A DNA stretch of 64,000 bases from the NCBI RefSeq assembly GCF_040544485.1, contig NZ_JBDZDV010000007.1, positions 1 to 64,000 on the forward strand, in the 5' to 3' direction. The DNA is from Lacicoccus halitifaciens. Lineage in GTDB: Bacteria; Bacillota; Bacilli; Staphylococcales; Salinicoccaceae. The translations under genes were made by a program, and so were the position numbers. This document shows, one piece after another, positions 33,506 to 44,171 of the stretch (positions within the stretch are counted from its first letter, which is position 1; each line of letters opens with the position of its first letter). A model generated the notes under the pieces. The model was not told where the DNA came from, searched no databases, and was given only the letters and a program-made list of their open reading frames with translations.

Positions 33506-33611
33506 TGCTGTCCACTCCAATTGTATTTAAGATTTCTTTATAGGCACTATCATCTCCATTTTAACATGCACATGATAAAATGATGTAAAAATGACGGAGG
33601 TATTTTATTTT

Positions 33612-34652
33612 ATGGAACTCGGAATCAACACTTTCGGCGACACGATATTCGACCCGCAGACCGGCAAAACGATCACGCATGGTGAAAGGCTCCGGAATAT
33701 GGTGGAGGAAATCGAGATGGCGGATAAAGTCGGCCTCGACATATTCACGGTGGGCGAACACCATAGGGAAGACTACGCCGTCACTTCACCGGACGTCGTA
33801 CTTGCGGCGGGCGCGGCACGGACGGAAAACATCCGCTTATCAAGCGGTGTCACGGTATTGTCATCCGACGACCCGGTCAGGGTATATGAAAGGTTCGCGA
33901 CCTTGGACGGCATTTCAAACGGCCGCGCGGAAATCATGGCGGGACGCGGCTCGTTCATCGAGTCCTTCCCGTTGTTCGGCTACGACCTGGATGACTACAA
34001 CCAGCTGTTCGATGAGAAGCTTGACCTTTTATTGGAACTCCAGAAAGGCGGCAAGATCAACTGGCAGGGAGAGATGCGCGCACCTTTAGAGAATGTGGAG
34101 ATCTTCCCGAGACCTGTGCAGGACGGGATCCCGATATGGATCGCAAGCGGCGGGACCCCGCAGTCTGCAGCGCGGGCGGCCCAGCTCGGCCTGCCGCTTG
34201 TACTCGCAATCATCGGCGGCAGCCCCTACCAGTTCCAGCGGGTCGTCGACTTCTATAAACAGATCGGCGTGCAGGCGGGACATCCGCCGGAGAAACTCCG
34301 GGTCGCGACCAACAGCCACGGTTTCATATGGGATACGGATGAAGAGGCGAAAGATCTGTTCTTCCCGGCTATTTCACAGGCGATGACGAACATCGGCCGC
34401 GAGCGCGGCTGGGGTGCATACTCGCGTGAAAACTACGAGCGGATGATCGAACCCGACGGCGCCCTCTACATCGGCAGCCCCGAGACCGTCGCGGCGAAGA
34501 TCGTCGACCTCAGGAAACGCATGGGCATCACCCGCTTCACCCTGCAGACCCCCGTCGGCACCATGCCCCACGAGCAGGTGCTCCGGACAATCGAACTCTT
34601 CGGCACAAAAGTCGCCCCGCTCGTCCGGGACGCCGTCAAAGATATAGAATGA
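33612..34652 (+). CDS. LLM-class flavin-dependent oxidoreductase
   Basis: The 346-residue protein has a luciferase-like barrel: MELGINTFGDTIFDPQTGK, DKVGLDIFTVGEHHREDYAVTS (a conserved His) and ERFATLDGISNGRAEIMAGRG. Such enzymes use reduced FMN to oxidise varied small molecules; the substrate is unknown. GGAGG lies 11 bp before the ATG at 33612; an ATG 7 codons upstream would overlap this site. The gene is followed by a terminator and two repeat arrays. Confidence 0.85.
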   Translation: MELGINTFGDTIFDPQTGKTITHGERLRNMVEEIEMADKVGLDIFTVGEHHREDYAVTSPDVVLAAGAARTENIRLSSGVTVLSSDDPVRVYERFATLDGISNGRAEIMAGRGSFIESFPLFGYDLDDYNQLFDEKLDLLLELQKGGKINWQGEMRAPLENVEIFPRPVQDGIPIWIASGGTPQSAARAAQLGLPLVLAIIGGSPYQFQRVVDFYKQIGVQAGHPPEKLRVATNSHGFIWDTDEEAKDLFFPAISQAMTNIGRERGWGAYSRENYERMIEPDGALYIGSPETVAAKIVDLRKRMGITRFTLQTPVGTMPHEQVLRTIELFGTKVAPLVRDAVKDIE

Positions 34653-34680
34653 AAAAAGAGGCCCGAAGGCCTCTTTTTTG
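34652..34680 (+). terminator. Terminator of the oxidoreductase gene
   Basis: AAAAGAGGCC / GGCCTCTTTT with a CGA loop and T run; it resembles the znuA terminator stem. Confidence 0.85.
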
Positions 34681-34704
34681 TGTTGTGGGTTTAGATTGGC
34701 GCGC

Positions 34705-34812
34705 TTGGTCCGGATGGAGGCACCGGTGCTCGCGCGGCTGTCCGGGTTTTGTCTCTGAGTCCGGATGGAGACCCCGGTGTTGACGTGACTGGCCGGGTTT
34801 TATTCTCCTGCA
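34705..34812. repeat. 51-bp repeat pair E (GTCCGGA family)
   Basis: TCCGGATGGAG occurs at 34709 and 34760, 51 bp apart, with related bases through each unit (CACCGGTG then GCCGGGTTTT). It shares the GAGGCACCGG motif with array B and stands next to array F. Confidence 0.75.
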
Positions 34813-34819
34813 TGATCTT

Positions 34820-35135
34820 TAATCGCAACCTTCACTGCAAAGCTGGTGCAACCCTGCGAATCCACACCCAAAATTCGCAACCTTCACTGCAAAGACGGTG
34901 CAATCTTGCGAAATTACACCTGAAATTCGCAACCTTCACCGCGAAACCCGCGCAACCTTGCGAAAACACACCCGAAATTCGTAACCTTCATCGCAAAACC
35001 CGCGCAACCTTGCGAAATCACGCCCGCAATTCGCAACCTTCACCGCAAAGCCGGCACAACCTTGCGAAATCACACCTGAAATTCGCAACCTTCACCGCAA
35101 AGCCGGCACAACCTTGCGAAAGCGCACCCCAACTT
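34820..35135. repeat. 52-bp tandem repeat array F (TTGCGA family)
   Basis: TCGCAACCTTC-like motifs recur at 34824, 34876, 34928, 34980, 35032 and 35084, exactly 52 bp apart. The conserved second motif is CAACCTTGCGA, where arrays A and C read CAACGTTGCGA. The array runs to the ddl stop codon at 35136. Confidence 0.9.
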
Positions 35136-36188
35136 CTACAGGAAGTCGGTCGTGAGGCCTGCTTCCAGCTCGTGGCGTTCGAGTGCGAGCGCAATCAGGC
35201 GGTCGACGAGCTCGGTGTAGCTCACGCCCGAGGCCTCAAGCAGCTTCGGGTACATGCTGATGCTTGTGAAGCCCGGGAAGGTGTTGACTTCGTTGACAAA
35301 AATCCGCCCATCCTCCAAAAGGAACATGTCGACCCGCGCCATGCCCTCGCAGTCGAGCGCCCCGAAAGTCCTCAGCGCCACATCCTGCAGATTCAGGACC
35401 GTCGCCTCATCGAGCTTCGCCGGGATTTCCAGCCCTGCCCCGTTTTCGTCGAGGTACTTGGAATCATAGGAATAAAAACCATCGTCCGGGATGATCTCAC
35501 CCGGAACGGAAATGAACGGGTCGGCGTTGCCGAGCACGGATACTTCGACTTCGCGTCCCTGCAGGGCGCTCTCCACCATCACTTTCGTATCGAACTTGAA
35601 TGCAAGTGCGAGCGCCTTGTGGAAGCTCTCCTCATCCGTCACTTTGGAGACGCCGACGGATGACCCCTGGTTGACGGGTTTTACAAACATCGGCAGGCCG
35701 AGCTTCGCCTCCACCGCGGCAAAGTCCACATCATCCTTTTCATGATGTTTGAAGAGGACGGATTCCGCGACATCGATGCCTTCCAGCTTCAAAAGCCGCT
35801 TCGTCATATCCTTGTCCATGCATACGGACGAACTTCTGACGTTGCATCCGACGTACGGGATTTCCGCAATCTCAAGGAGACCCTGCACCGTGCCGTCCTC
35901 GCCGAATGTGCCGTGCAGCACGGGAATGACGACATCGAGCCCGTCCAGTCCCTCAAGCTGTCCCGACGGCCGCACCGCAAGTTTCCGGGCATCCGCATCA
36001 CCACTCAAATCCCTGATCTCCGCGCTGTCCGGTGCAAGCAGCCACTCCCCGTCCTTCGAGATGTGGATCAGGTTCACATCATATTTCTCCCTGTCCAGCA
36101 CCGAAAGGATGCTTGCCGCCGAACGCATCGAGACTTCATGCTCCGTCGATCTGCCGCCGTAAAGCAGGCCGATATTCAATTTCGTCAT
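35136..36188 (-). CDS. ddl: D-alanine--D-alanine ligase
   Basis: The 350-residue ATP-grasp enzyme makes D-Ala-D-Ala for peptidoglycan. It shows GGRSTEHEVS (residues ~11-20), PVLHGTFGEDGTVQGLLE, PVNQGSSVGVSK and the metal-binding FVNEVNTFPGFTSISMYPK at the end. The start at ATG 36188 follows GGAG; the methionine three codons earlier is not needed. The gene is not next to murF here. Its stop codon lies directly at the edge of repeat array F. Confidence 0.95.
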   Translation of the reverse strand: MTKLNIGLLYGGRSTEHEVSMRSAASILSVLDREKYDVNLIHISKDGEWLLAPDSAEIRDLSGDADARKLAVRPSGQLEGLDGLDVVIPVLHGTFGEDGTVQGLLEIAEIPYVGCNVRSSSVCMDKDMTKRLLKLEGIDVAESVLFKHHEKDDVDFAAVEAKLGLPMFVKPVNQGSSVGVSKVTDEESFHKALALAFKFDTKVMVESALQGREVEVSVLGNADPFISVPGEIIPDDGFYSYDSKYLDENGAGLEIPAKLDEATVLNLQDVALRTFGALDCEGMARVDMFLLEDGRIFVNEVNTFPGFTSISMYPKLLEASGVSYTELVDRLIALALERHELEAGLTTDFL

Positions 36189-36431
36189 AAGAACCACTCC
36201 AGATTTTTATCGATTTCCATGCATTTCATACAAAACTTTTCTAAATCATATTATCATATCGGCCGGCCCCAGTCGCTTTTTAAACGAAATAAACATCGCT
36301 GTAAATTCAATCTGCATATAAATTTACAATATGTAATTGCAACTTCACAAAAAATTAATAATCATGCTTTACATTGAGGATGAGGCAAAATATTTACATA
36401 TCAATTACCGCTTTAAGGAAGGATGTTTTAT

Positions 36432-37202
36432 TTGAAAATACTAGTCACCAATGAAGACGGCATCTTTTCAGCCGGTGTGATGGCTTTGAGTGAACTGCTC
36501 ACACATTTCGGGGAAGTGACGGTCATCTGCCCGCAGAATGATGACTATATCGATAATGTAAAACCGTCGCTCAACCGGCCGCTCAGCCTGAAGCGGGTCG
36601 AATATCCGGACGGCATCAATGCCTTCACGATCAACGGTTCGCCGTCGGACTGCGTGAAGCTCGGCATCGAGGAGATCACGGACGGCTTCCCGGACTTCGT
36701 ATTCTCAGGGATCAACCTCGGGGCGAACGTCGGCCGCGACGCCTTCAAGTCCCCTTCCACAAGGGCCGTCGAGGAAGCGTACCTGCACGATATACCGGCT
36801 GCGGCAATCGCCATCGATGAATACAGGGCCTGCAACGTCAACTTTTCCAAAATAAAAGAAACCATATACGAACTGTTATCCTCACTCATGGCCGGACGCC
36901 TCCCCAGCCTGTCGGCCTTCAACATCAACATCCCGAATGACGTGAAGGCGAATATCCGGGGGACGAAGGTGCTGCCGATGGATGCGGACGCATCGAAATA
37001 CCGGTTCAAGAAACTCATCTCACTCGATTCGGAGATTTTTTATTTCCTGGAGGATGCCAACAGCTTCCCTTCGAATAAACGCTCCGACCTCTTTTATATA
37101 CAGCAGAATTACATCACGATCTCCCCGATCGTGGTCAGGAATACATGTGAAAGTGAGCTCGAGGACTACCGTTCCTTGTTCGCCGGCATCACCGGGGGAT
37201 GA
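36432..37202 (+). CDS. surE: 5'/3'-nucleotidase SurE family, atypical metal motif
   Basis: The 256-residue protein begins MKILVTNEDGI if TTG at 36432 is used; AGGAAGG lies 9 bp before it, whereas the ATG at 36423 directly abuts that site. SurE dephosphorylates nucleoside monophosphates under stress. Two departures from the family are visible: the first Asp of the metal motif (TNDDG) is Glu, and the YSGT segment after SGIN..G.N.G.D reads KSPST. These suggest altered metal or substrate use. It is divergent from ddl and followed by an ABC exporter gene. Confidence 0.8.
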   Translation: MKILVTNEDGIFSAGVMALSELLTHFGEVTVICPQNDDYIDNVKPSLNRPLSLKRVEYPDGINAFTINGSPSDCVKLGIEEITDGFPDFVFSGINLGANVGRDAFKSPSTRAVEEAYLHDIPAAAIAIDEYRACNVNFSKIKETIYELLSSLMAGRLPSLSAFNINIPNDVKANIRGTKVLPMDADASKYRFKKLISLDSEIFYFLEDANSFPSNKRSDLFYIQQNYITISPIVVRNTCESELEDYRSLFAGITGG

Positions 37203-37306
37203 AGACACCTGCAGAAGCAGGTGTTTTTTTCATTTCCGGTGTCAAAATACCCGGCCGGCCGTGCTATAATGATAGGCATGATTATATAGTAAAAGAGGTC
37301 ATGCCG

Positions 37307-39022
<1,716 letters not shown>

Positions 39023-39056
39023 ATGGACGCTTGCGTCCGATTAAGGAGAGGTAAAA

Positions 39057-39911
39057 ATGATCATTGGCTATCAAGGTGTTGAAGGCAGCTATTCGACAGT
39101 GGCCTGTAAAAGTTTTGCTGAAGGCAGAGATTATGAAACTAAAGGATATATGACATTCAAACTGCTGGTCGAGGCCCTCGAGAACAGGGAGGTCGACTAC
39201 ATCGCACTCCCTGTGGAGAACTCGACGAGCGGCCCGATCACAAGGACGATCGACCTGATGAAATACTTGAATATGGAAGCGGTCAGCGAGGTATACGTGA
39301 AGATCGACCATGCCCTGATCACAAAGAACCCGGTCGAGCCGTCGGAGATCACGAAAGTGTACTCCCACCCCGAAGCGCTCGAGCAGTGCTATACGTATTT
39401 GAGCGGCTACCCGAACATCGAGGTGCTTGAATATCCCGACACTGCAGGCGCCGTGCGGATGGTGAAGGATTCGCCGGACGAGACGATTGCGGGCATCGCG
39501 GGCCGCCATGCCGCAGAGCTTTACGGCATGACCGTCATCCGGGATAACATCAGCGACAATCCGCTGAATACAACGCGGTTTTTATTCTTCAAGAATAAGA
39601 ACGGCAGCTCACCGGACTTCAAGGACAAGACGTCACTCTACATCGAAACGGACCATAGCACGGGCTCACTGCATGGGATTTTGAGCATCTTCAAGGAAAA
39701 TGATGTGAACCTCGTCTACCTCATGTCGAGGCCAATCCAGAACAGGCCGTTCTCATACGGTTTCTTCATAGACGTGGAGAAAGGCATCCAGGAAGCGGGT
39801 CTCGCCAGGGCGCTGGATGAAATCACCCGGAGGGGTGCCTACGTCAACATACTCGGCAGTTACGAGCAGGGTAAAATCCCCGCCTACGAGAATATATCCG
39901 GCAATAATTAG
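39057..39911 (+). CDS. pheA: Prephenate dehydratase
   Basis: The 284-residue enzyme turns prephenate into phenylpyruvate in phenylalanine synthesis. It has YQGVEGSYS at the N-terminus, ALPVENSTSGPI, the catalytic NPLNTTRFLFF and a C-terminal ACT domain with GSLHGILSIF and LVYLMSRPIQNRP. Those are variants of the GALV and ESRP motifs that bind phenylalanine for feedback control. AAGGAG precedes the ATG. It lies between an ABC exporter gene and two glutaminase-like genes. Confidence 0.95.
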   Translation: MIIGYQGVEGSYSTVACKSFAEGRDYETKGYMTFKLLVEALENREVDYIALPVENSTSGPITRTIDLMKYLNMEAVSEVYVKIDHALITKNPVEPSEITKVYSHPEALEQCYTYLSGYPNIEVLEYPDTAGAVRMVKDSPDETIAGIAGRHAAELYGMTVIRDNISDNPLNTTRFLFFKNKNGSSPDFKDKTSLYIETDHSTGSLHGILSIFKENDVNLVYLMSRPIQNRPFSYGFFIDVEKGIQEAGLARALDEITRRGAYVNILGSYEQGKIPAYENISGNN

Positions 39912-39983
39912 CCCCGTGGATTAATATATGCGGTAAAGGGTAATAGTTGGTGTACAAACCACTTTTTAAAAGAGGAGATCATT

Positions 39984-40697
39984 ATGACATTACCCATTAT
40001 CGGCATCACGACGGAAGTCGTCGACGGCGACCATCTGGAACTGAGCGCGACTTTCATCTATTCGATTTCAAAACTCGGCGGCATCCCGCTGCTCCTGCCG
40101 AAAGTCGAGGACAAAGAAGTGATCAAGGGGCAGCTCGAGCATATCGATGCGCTCTTCCTCACCGGCGGGAATGACATCAATCCTGCGACATACGGCGAGA
40201 ACCCGCATCCAAAGCTTGAAAATGTCGAGGCCGGCCGGGACGAGTATGAACTTGAACTGATCCACCTCGCACTTGAAAAGGACCTACCGATACTCGGCAT
40301 ATGCCGCGGCAGCCAGCTTTTGAACAGTGTGGCCGGCGGGACAATGTATCAGGATCTGGCTTCGGAATACGGCGAGGGGCTGATCCAGCACAGGCAGACT
40401 TCGAACAGGGATTTTTTGAACCATAAGATAGAAATATTCGAAGGGACGAAGCTGCATGACATCACCGGGGTGACGGAGATGTCCGTCAACAGCTTCCACC
40501 ATCAGGCGAACCATGATATCGGCGCCTCGTTCGAGGTCGCAGCCGTGGCACCGGACGGCGTCATCGAAGCAATTGAAAGCAGGGAGCATGATTTCGTCAT
40601 CGGACTCCAGTTCCATCCGGAGGATGCATTTGAATTCAATGAACCTTCCAGGAAGATTATTGAAGCTTTCATCAATGCCGCCGGCAAGAAGAAATAA
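39984..40697 (+). CDS. Gamma-glutamyl-gamma-aminobutyrate hydrolase family protein, copy 1
   Basis: The 237-residue protein is a class-I glutamine amidotransferase-like hydrolase (peptidase C26). It shows LFLTGGNDINPATYGE, the nucleophile in ILGICRGSQLLN (about Cys110), and the histidine/glutamate of IGLQFHPEDAF. PuuD-like enzymes release GABA from gamma-Glu-GABA; other members cut different gamma-glutamyl compounds, so the substrate is open. It shares about half its visible residues with the next gene, showing a tandem duplication. Confidence 0.88.
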   Translation: MTLPIIGITTEVVDGDHLELSATFIYSISKLGGIPLLLPKVEDKEVIKGQLEHIDALFLTGGNDINPATYGENPHPKLENVEAGRDEYELELIHLALEKDLPILGICRGSQLLNSVAGGTMYQDLASEYGEGLIQHRQTSNRDFLNHKIEIFEGTKLHDITGVTEMSVNSFHHQANHDIGASFEVAAVAPDGVIEAIESREHDFVIGLQFHPEDAFEFNEPSRKIIEAFINAAGKKK

Positions 40698-40719
40698 GAC
40701 CTCCGGGTCTTATTTTTTT
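40690..40719 (+). terminator. Terminator between the two hydrolase genes
   Basis: AAATAAGACC / GGGTCTTATTT with TCC loop and a T run; it overlaps the stop of copy 1, so the two copies are separately transcribed. Confidence 0.8.
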
Positions 40720-40795
40720 GCCCCGATTCCGGGGTTGGCCGTGATACCCGGAGTGTGCTACCCTTGTCTGTAAACATATGAAAGGGAGTTTATCC

Positions 40796-41509
40796 ATGCC
40801 ACAGCCGATCATCGGAATCACGACTTTCATCTCTGAAAAAGGACTGACGCTGCCGACGACGTACATTGATGCCATCAACGATTCGGACGGGGTGCCGATG
40901 GTGCTCGCCAAAACAGAGGACCCCGGGAAAATAAAGACCCAGATCGACAACATCGATGCACTGCTGCTCACGGGCGGCAACGATATCGAGCCCGCCCTCT
41001 TCGGCGAAGAACCGCATCGGGAACTCGGGGAAATCGAACCCGGCCGCGACGCGTATGAAAGTGCACTCATCGAACATGCGCTTGAAAAAGGCATCCCCAT
41101 ACTCGGCATATGCCGCGGTGCACAGATTTTGAACATCCAGCAGGGCGGCACGATGTACCAGGATATCTACAGCCAGATGGAGGCTGAACTGAACCAGCAC
41201 ACGCAGAAAGCGGCAAGGAATTACCTTGCACATACGGTCGATATCGAGGCGGGTTCTTTATTGCACAGGATCGTCGGCGAAACTTCGATCAAGACCAATA
41301 CCTTCCACCACCAGGCCAATAAAGATGTGCCGGACCATTTCATCATTTCAGGCTTATCCCCCGACGGTGTCGTCGAAGCCGTGGAGAGCACGGTGCATGA
41401 CTTCGTCATCGGGCTGCAGTGGCATCCGGAAGGCACCTACTTCAATGACGAGGCTTCAAAGAAAATCTTCCAGGCGTTCGTTGCGGCGGCGGTCCGCCAG
41501 TATGCGTAG
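40796..41509 (+). CDS. Gamma-glutamyl-gamma-aminobutyrate hydrolase family protein, copy 2
   Basis: The 237-residue paralogue of the preceding gene keeps LLLTGGNDIEPALFGE, the nucleophile in ILGICRGAQILN and the IGLQWHPEGTYF site, so the catalytic triad is intact. AAGGGAG lies 7 bp before ATG 40796, which is preferred to a start six codons upstream. It is followed by its own terminator. Substrate is not known. Confidence 0.88.
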   Translation: MPQPIIGITTFISEKGLTLPTTYIDAINDSDGVPMVLAKTEDPGKIKTQIDNIDALLLTGGNDIEPALFGEEPHRELGEIEPGRDAYESALIEHALEKGIPILGICRGAQILNIQQGGTMYQDIYSQMEAELNQHTQKAARNYLAHTVDIEAGSLLHRIVGETSIKTNTFHHQANKDVPDHFIISGLSPDGVVEAVESTVHDFVIGLQWHPEGTYFNDEASKKIFQAFVAAAVRQYA

Positions 41510-41512
41510 GAT

Positions 41513-41543
41513 GCGGGGACAGTGATTGCTGTCCCCGTTTTTC
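41513..41543 (+). terminator. Terminator of hydrolase copy 2
   Basis: CGGGGACAG / CTGTCCCCG with a T tail (41538-41542). Confidence 0.85.
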
Positions 41544-41640
41544 TATGCGCTCAATAATTTACTGAATATTTCAAAATAATTTTGTAAAGCGTTTCCACAT
41601 TAGGTATAATATATTTAAATTCAAACAAGGGGGAAATTAG

Positions 41641-43335
41641 ATGAACAGGAAATTTTGGCTCATCCCGTTGATGTTTGCATTGATGCTCGTGATGGCAGCA
41701 TGCAACGGCAACGGTGAGGGCAATGGGGACGGAGAAGTCGAGGCGGATGACGATGTGGCGGAAGAAGGCGGCCAGGGAGGGGACCTTACGATCGGGCTGA
41801 TCAACGAACCCGTCACGATGGATCCGCACGGATCCAATGATATTCCTTCCGCACAGCTCAGGACGCAGATTTTCGACACACTTGTCAGCCAGGACCTGGA
41901 TATGGAAATCGGCGAGGGGCTTGCGACCGATTGGGAACAGGTCGATGACAACACGTGGGTCTTTACATTGAAGGAAGGCGTGACATTCCATAACGGTTCC
42001 GAATTCACTGCAGAAGATGTCGAAGCGACGTTCGACCGCCTGCTCGACCCGAGCGTCGGCGCATCGGTGGCATTCATGTTCGAAATGGTTGAAGACGTCG
42101 AAGTCACAGGTGACCACGAAGTGACGCTCCATACGGAGTATCCGTTCGCACCACTCCTCAGCAACCTCGCGCACAACACCGCAGGTATACTGAGCAAGGA
42201 AGTCATCGATGAGGATTACCAGAATGCACTCGACAGTGCGGAATCTGAAGTCACACTGGAAGAATACTATGAACTGAGGGAAGAAGGCGGGGATGAATTC
42301 GAGGAAGTCTCCGAAGCAATCGCTGCGGAACTCGGTCAGGTCATCGCTGAAAACCCGGACGGCACCAACCATCTTCAGCTGTCCGAAAGGAATCCGGGGG
42401 ACAATGTCGTGCTTGAACGCTTTGAGGATTTCCACGGCGATGAACGCAATTTCGACACGGTGACATACAGGGTCATCCCTGAGAACCAGTCGCGCCTCGC
42501 TGAACTGGAAACTGGCGGCATTGCGGTCAACGACAGCGTCGATGCCGAGAACATGCCGCGCGTCAGGGATCATGAGGATACCGACATCATCGATCAGGAC
42601 GGTTTATCCATGACCTACCTCGCATTCAACTATGAAAAAGAACCTTTTGACGATGAAAATGTAAGGAAGGCGATTTCCCACGCCATCGACCGTGACAGCA
42701 TCATCAACGATATGCTGGACGGCCGCGGTATCCTCGCCTCGACGCATATTGCACCGCCGGTCTTCGGCCATGACGATTCCCAGGATGAAATGGAATACGA
42801 CCTGGAACAGGCGCAGGAATACATGGCACAATCGGACCACCCGGACGGCTTTGATGCGACAATCTGGATGTCCGATTCTGAGGTGAACAGGGACATCGCA
42901 CTGTTCATGCAGGATACATTGAGCGAGATCGGCGTCAACCTGGAAATCGAGCAGTATGAGTTCGGCACATTCCTTGAGATGGCCGACCAGGGCGACCATG
43001 ATATGTTCATGCTGCAGTGGATCACGGTGACGGGCGATGCGGACTACGGTCTGTATCCGATGTTCCACACCGACAGCCAGGACGGTTCGGGCAACCGCTG
43101 GAACTACTCGAATCCTGAACTTGATGAACTGCTGGAAGCAGGCAGACAGGCAAGCGATGAAGGCGAACGCGAAGATGCGTACGCTGAAGCCCAGGAGATA
43201 CTTGTTGAAGATCTGCCGATCGCCCCGCTCTACTACGGTGAGCTTGGCATCGGGGTGAATGACACGCTCGTGGAAGGCGTTGAACTCGATCCGGTCGGCA
43301 TCATCAGGCTGGAAAACGTATCATTCCCGGAATAA
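41641..43335 (+). CDS. Peptide-type ABC transporter substrate-binding lipoprotein (paralogue)
   Basis: The 564-residue lipoprotein (LVMAAC, Cys21, acidic linker) is a family-5 solute-binding protein like the one at 21407-22981, with TMDPHGSNDIPSA, WVFTLKEGVTFHNGSEFTAE and FDDENVRKAISHAIDRDSI. It has an insertion around residues 195-240. It would bind peptides or similar ligands outside the membrane. No permease genes are adjacent. Confidence 0.9.
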   Translation: MNRKFWLIPLMFALMLVMAACNGNGEGNGDGEVEADDDVAEEGGQGGDLTIGLINEPVTMDPHGSNDIPSAQLRTQIFDTLVSQDLDMEIGEGLATDWEQVDDNTWVFTLKEGVTFHNGSEFTAEDVEATFDRLLDPSVGASVAFMFEMVEDVEVTGDHEVTLHTEYPFAPLLSNLAHNTAGILSKEVIDEDYQNALDSAESEVTLEEYYELREEGGDEFEEVSEAIAAELGQVIAENPDGTNHLQLSERNPGDNVVLERFEDFHGDERNFDTVTYRVIPENQSRLAELETGGIAVNDSVDAENMPRVRDHEDTDIIDQDGLSMTYLAFNYEKEPFDDENVRKAISHAIDRDSIINDMLDGRGILASTHIAPPVFGHDDSQDEMEYDLEQAQEYMAQSDHPDGFDATIWMSDSEVNRDIALFMQDTLSEIGVNLEIEQYEFGTFLEMADQGDHDMFMLQWITVTGDADYGLYPMFHTDSQDGSGNRWNYSNPELDELLEAGRQASDEGEREDAYAEAQEILVEDLPIAPLYYGELGIGVNDTLVEGVELDPVGIIRLENVSFPE

Positions 43336-43338
43336 ACA

Positions 43339-43370
43339 TTAAAGAGGCTGCTTTTGCAGCCTCTTTATTA
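43339..43370 (+). terminator. Terminator of the lipoprotein gene
   Basis: AAAGAGGCTGC / GCAGCCTCTTT around TTTT. Confidence 0.85.
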
Positions 43371-43394
43371 TCGGATATATGCGGGACGCCCAGG

Positions 43395-43550
43395 GTGGAG
43401 AATCGATTATCTTTTGAATTCCGGGCGACTTAATCGAATAGCGATTCCAGAATCGATTATCTCTTTATTTCCATGTGACTTACTTAATCGAATAGCGACT
43501 CCAAAATCGATTATCTCTTTATTTCAGACGGACATAATCGAATCAGGCCA
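43395..43550. repeat. ~50-bp tandem array G (AATCGATTATCT family)
   Basis: AATCGATTAT occurs at 43401, 43451 and 43505 (steps of 50 and 54 bp, the difference being an extra CTTA). TAATCGA and TCGATTA form an inverted pair within the unit. It ends a few bases before the stop of the convergent gene at 43556. Confidence 0.8.
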
Positions 43551-43555
43551 ACTCA

Positions 43556-44023
43556 TCATGAATTCAAGTAGCTTTGCAGGAACTGCATATCTTCAAGCCC
43601 GAGGAGATCCGTCCCGTAATGGGCGAGTATCGCAAGCGGCAGTGTCCAGAGGATGAGGCTCAAAGTGACGTACGCTACGGTCTTCGTCTTGGTCGCCCCG
43701 AATGACACGGCCGCGATGGCTGCGACATGCGAGCTGAGGAGGATCGGCCCGAGGAACACGAATCCGTAGAAGCCGAACTTCTTCCATATGCCTTCCGCCC
43801 GCCTGCTCCGTTTGGATTCTTTATTCTTCATGAACCAGTCCCGCACCTTCTCACTGAAGATGACGACCAGGAAGATTGTCAGAGCGTTGCCGAGGATCCC
43901 TGCAATCAGTGACGGTATCAAACTCGAGCCGCCGAGGATCGCAATCGGCACGACGAACGTCGCTTCGAAGAGTGGTATGGCGCCTAATATGAATATTGTA
44001 AGATAAACGATATAACCGGACAT
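43556..44023 (-). CDS. Small multidrug export protein family (COG2426) membrane protein
   Basis: The 155-residue protein has the family start with EATFVVPIAILGG and a ~4-helix pattern: helices at about residues 5-28, 34-55, 84-108 and 118-138, with a basic loop (KNKESKRSRRAEGIWKK). The family name is inherited; the transport role is not shown. Repeat array G lies right after its stop. Confidence 0.8.
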   Translation of the reverse strand: MSGYIVYLTIFILGAIPLFEATFVVPIAILGGSSLIPSLIAGILGNALTIFLVVIFSEKVRDWFMKNKESKRSRRAEGIWKKFGFYGFVFLGPILLSSHVAAIAAVSFGATKTKTVAYVTLSLILWTLPLAILAHYGTDLLGLEDMQFLQSYLNS

Positions 44024-44171
44024 TTACAACCCTGCTCCCTGCTTGATGTTTTGCGTAAGATCACTCCGGCGCCCACGGCCCCGGCCAATTCAAAAACTAT
44101 ATATATCCTTATTTTAAAGGTATCCTATATGTAACGGTTCAAAACTTTTAATTATATGACGGAGGGTAATC

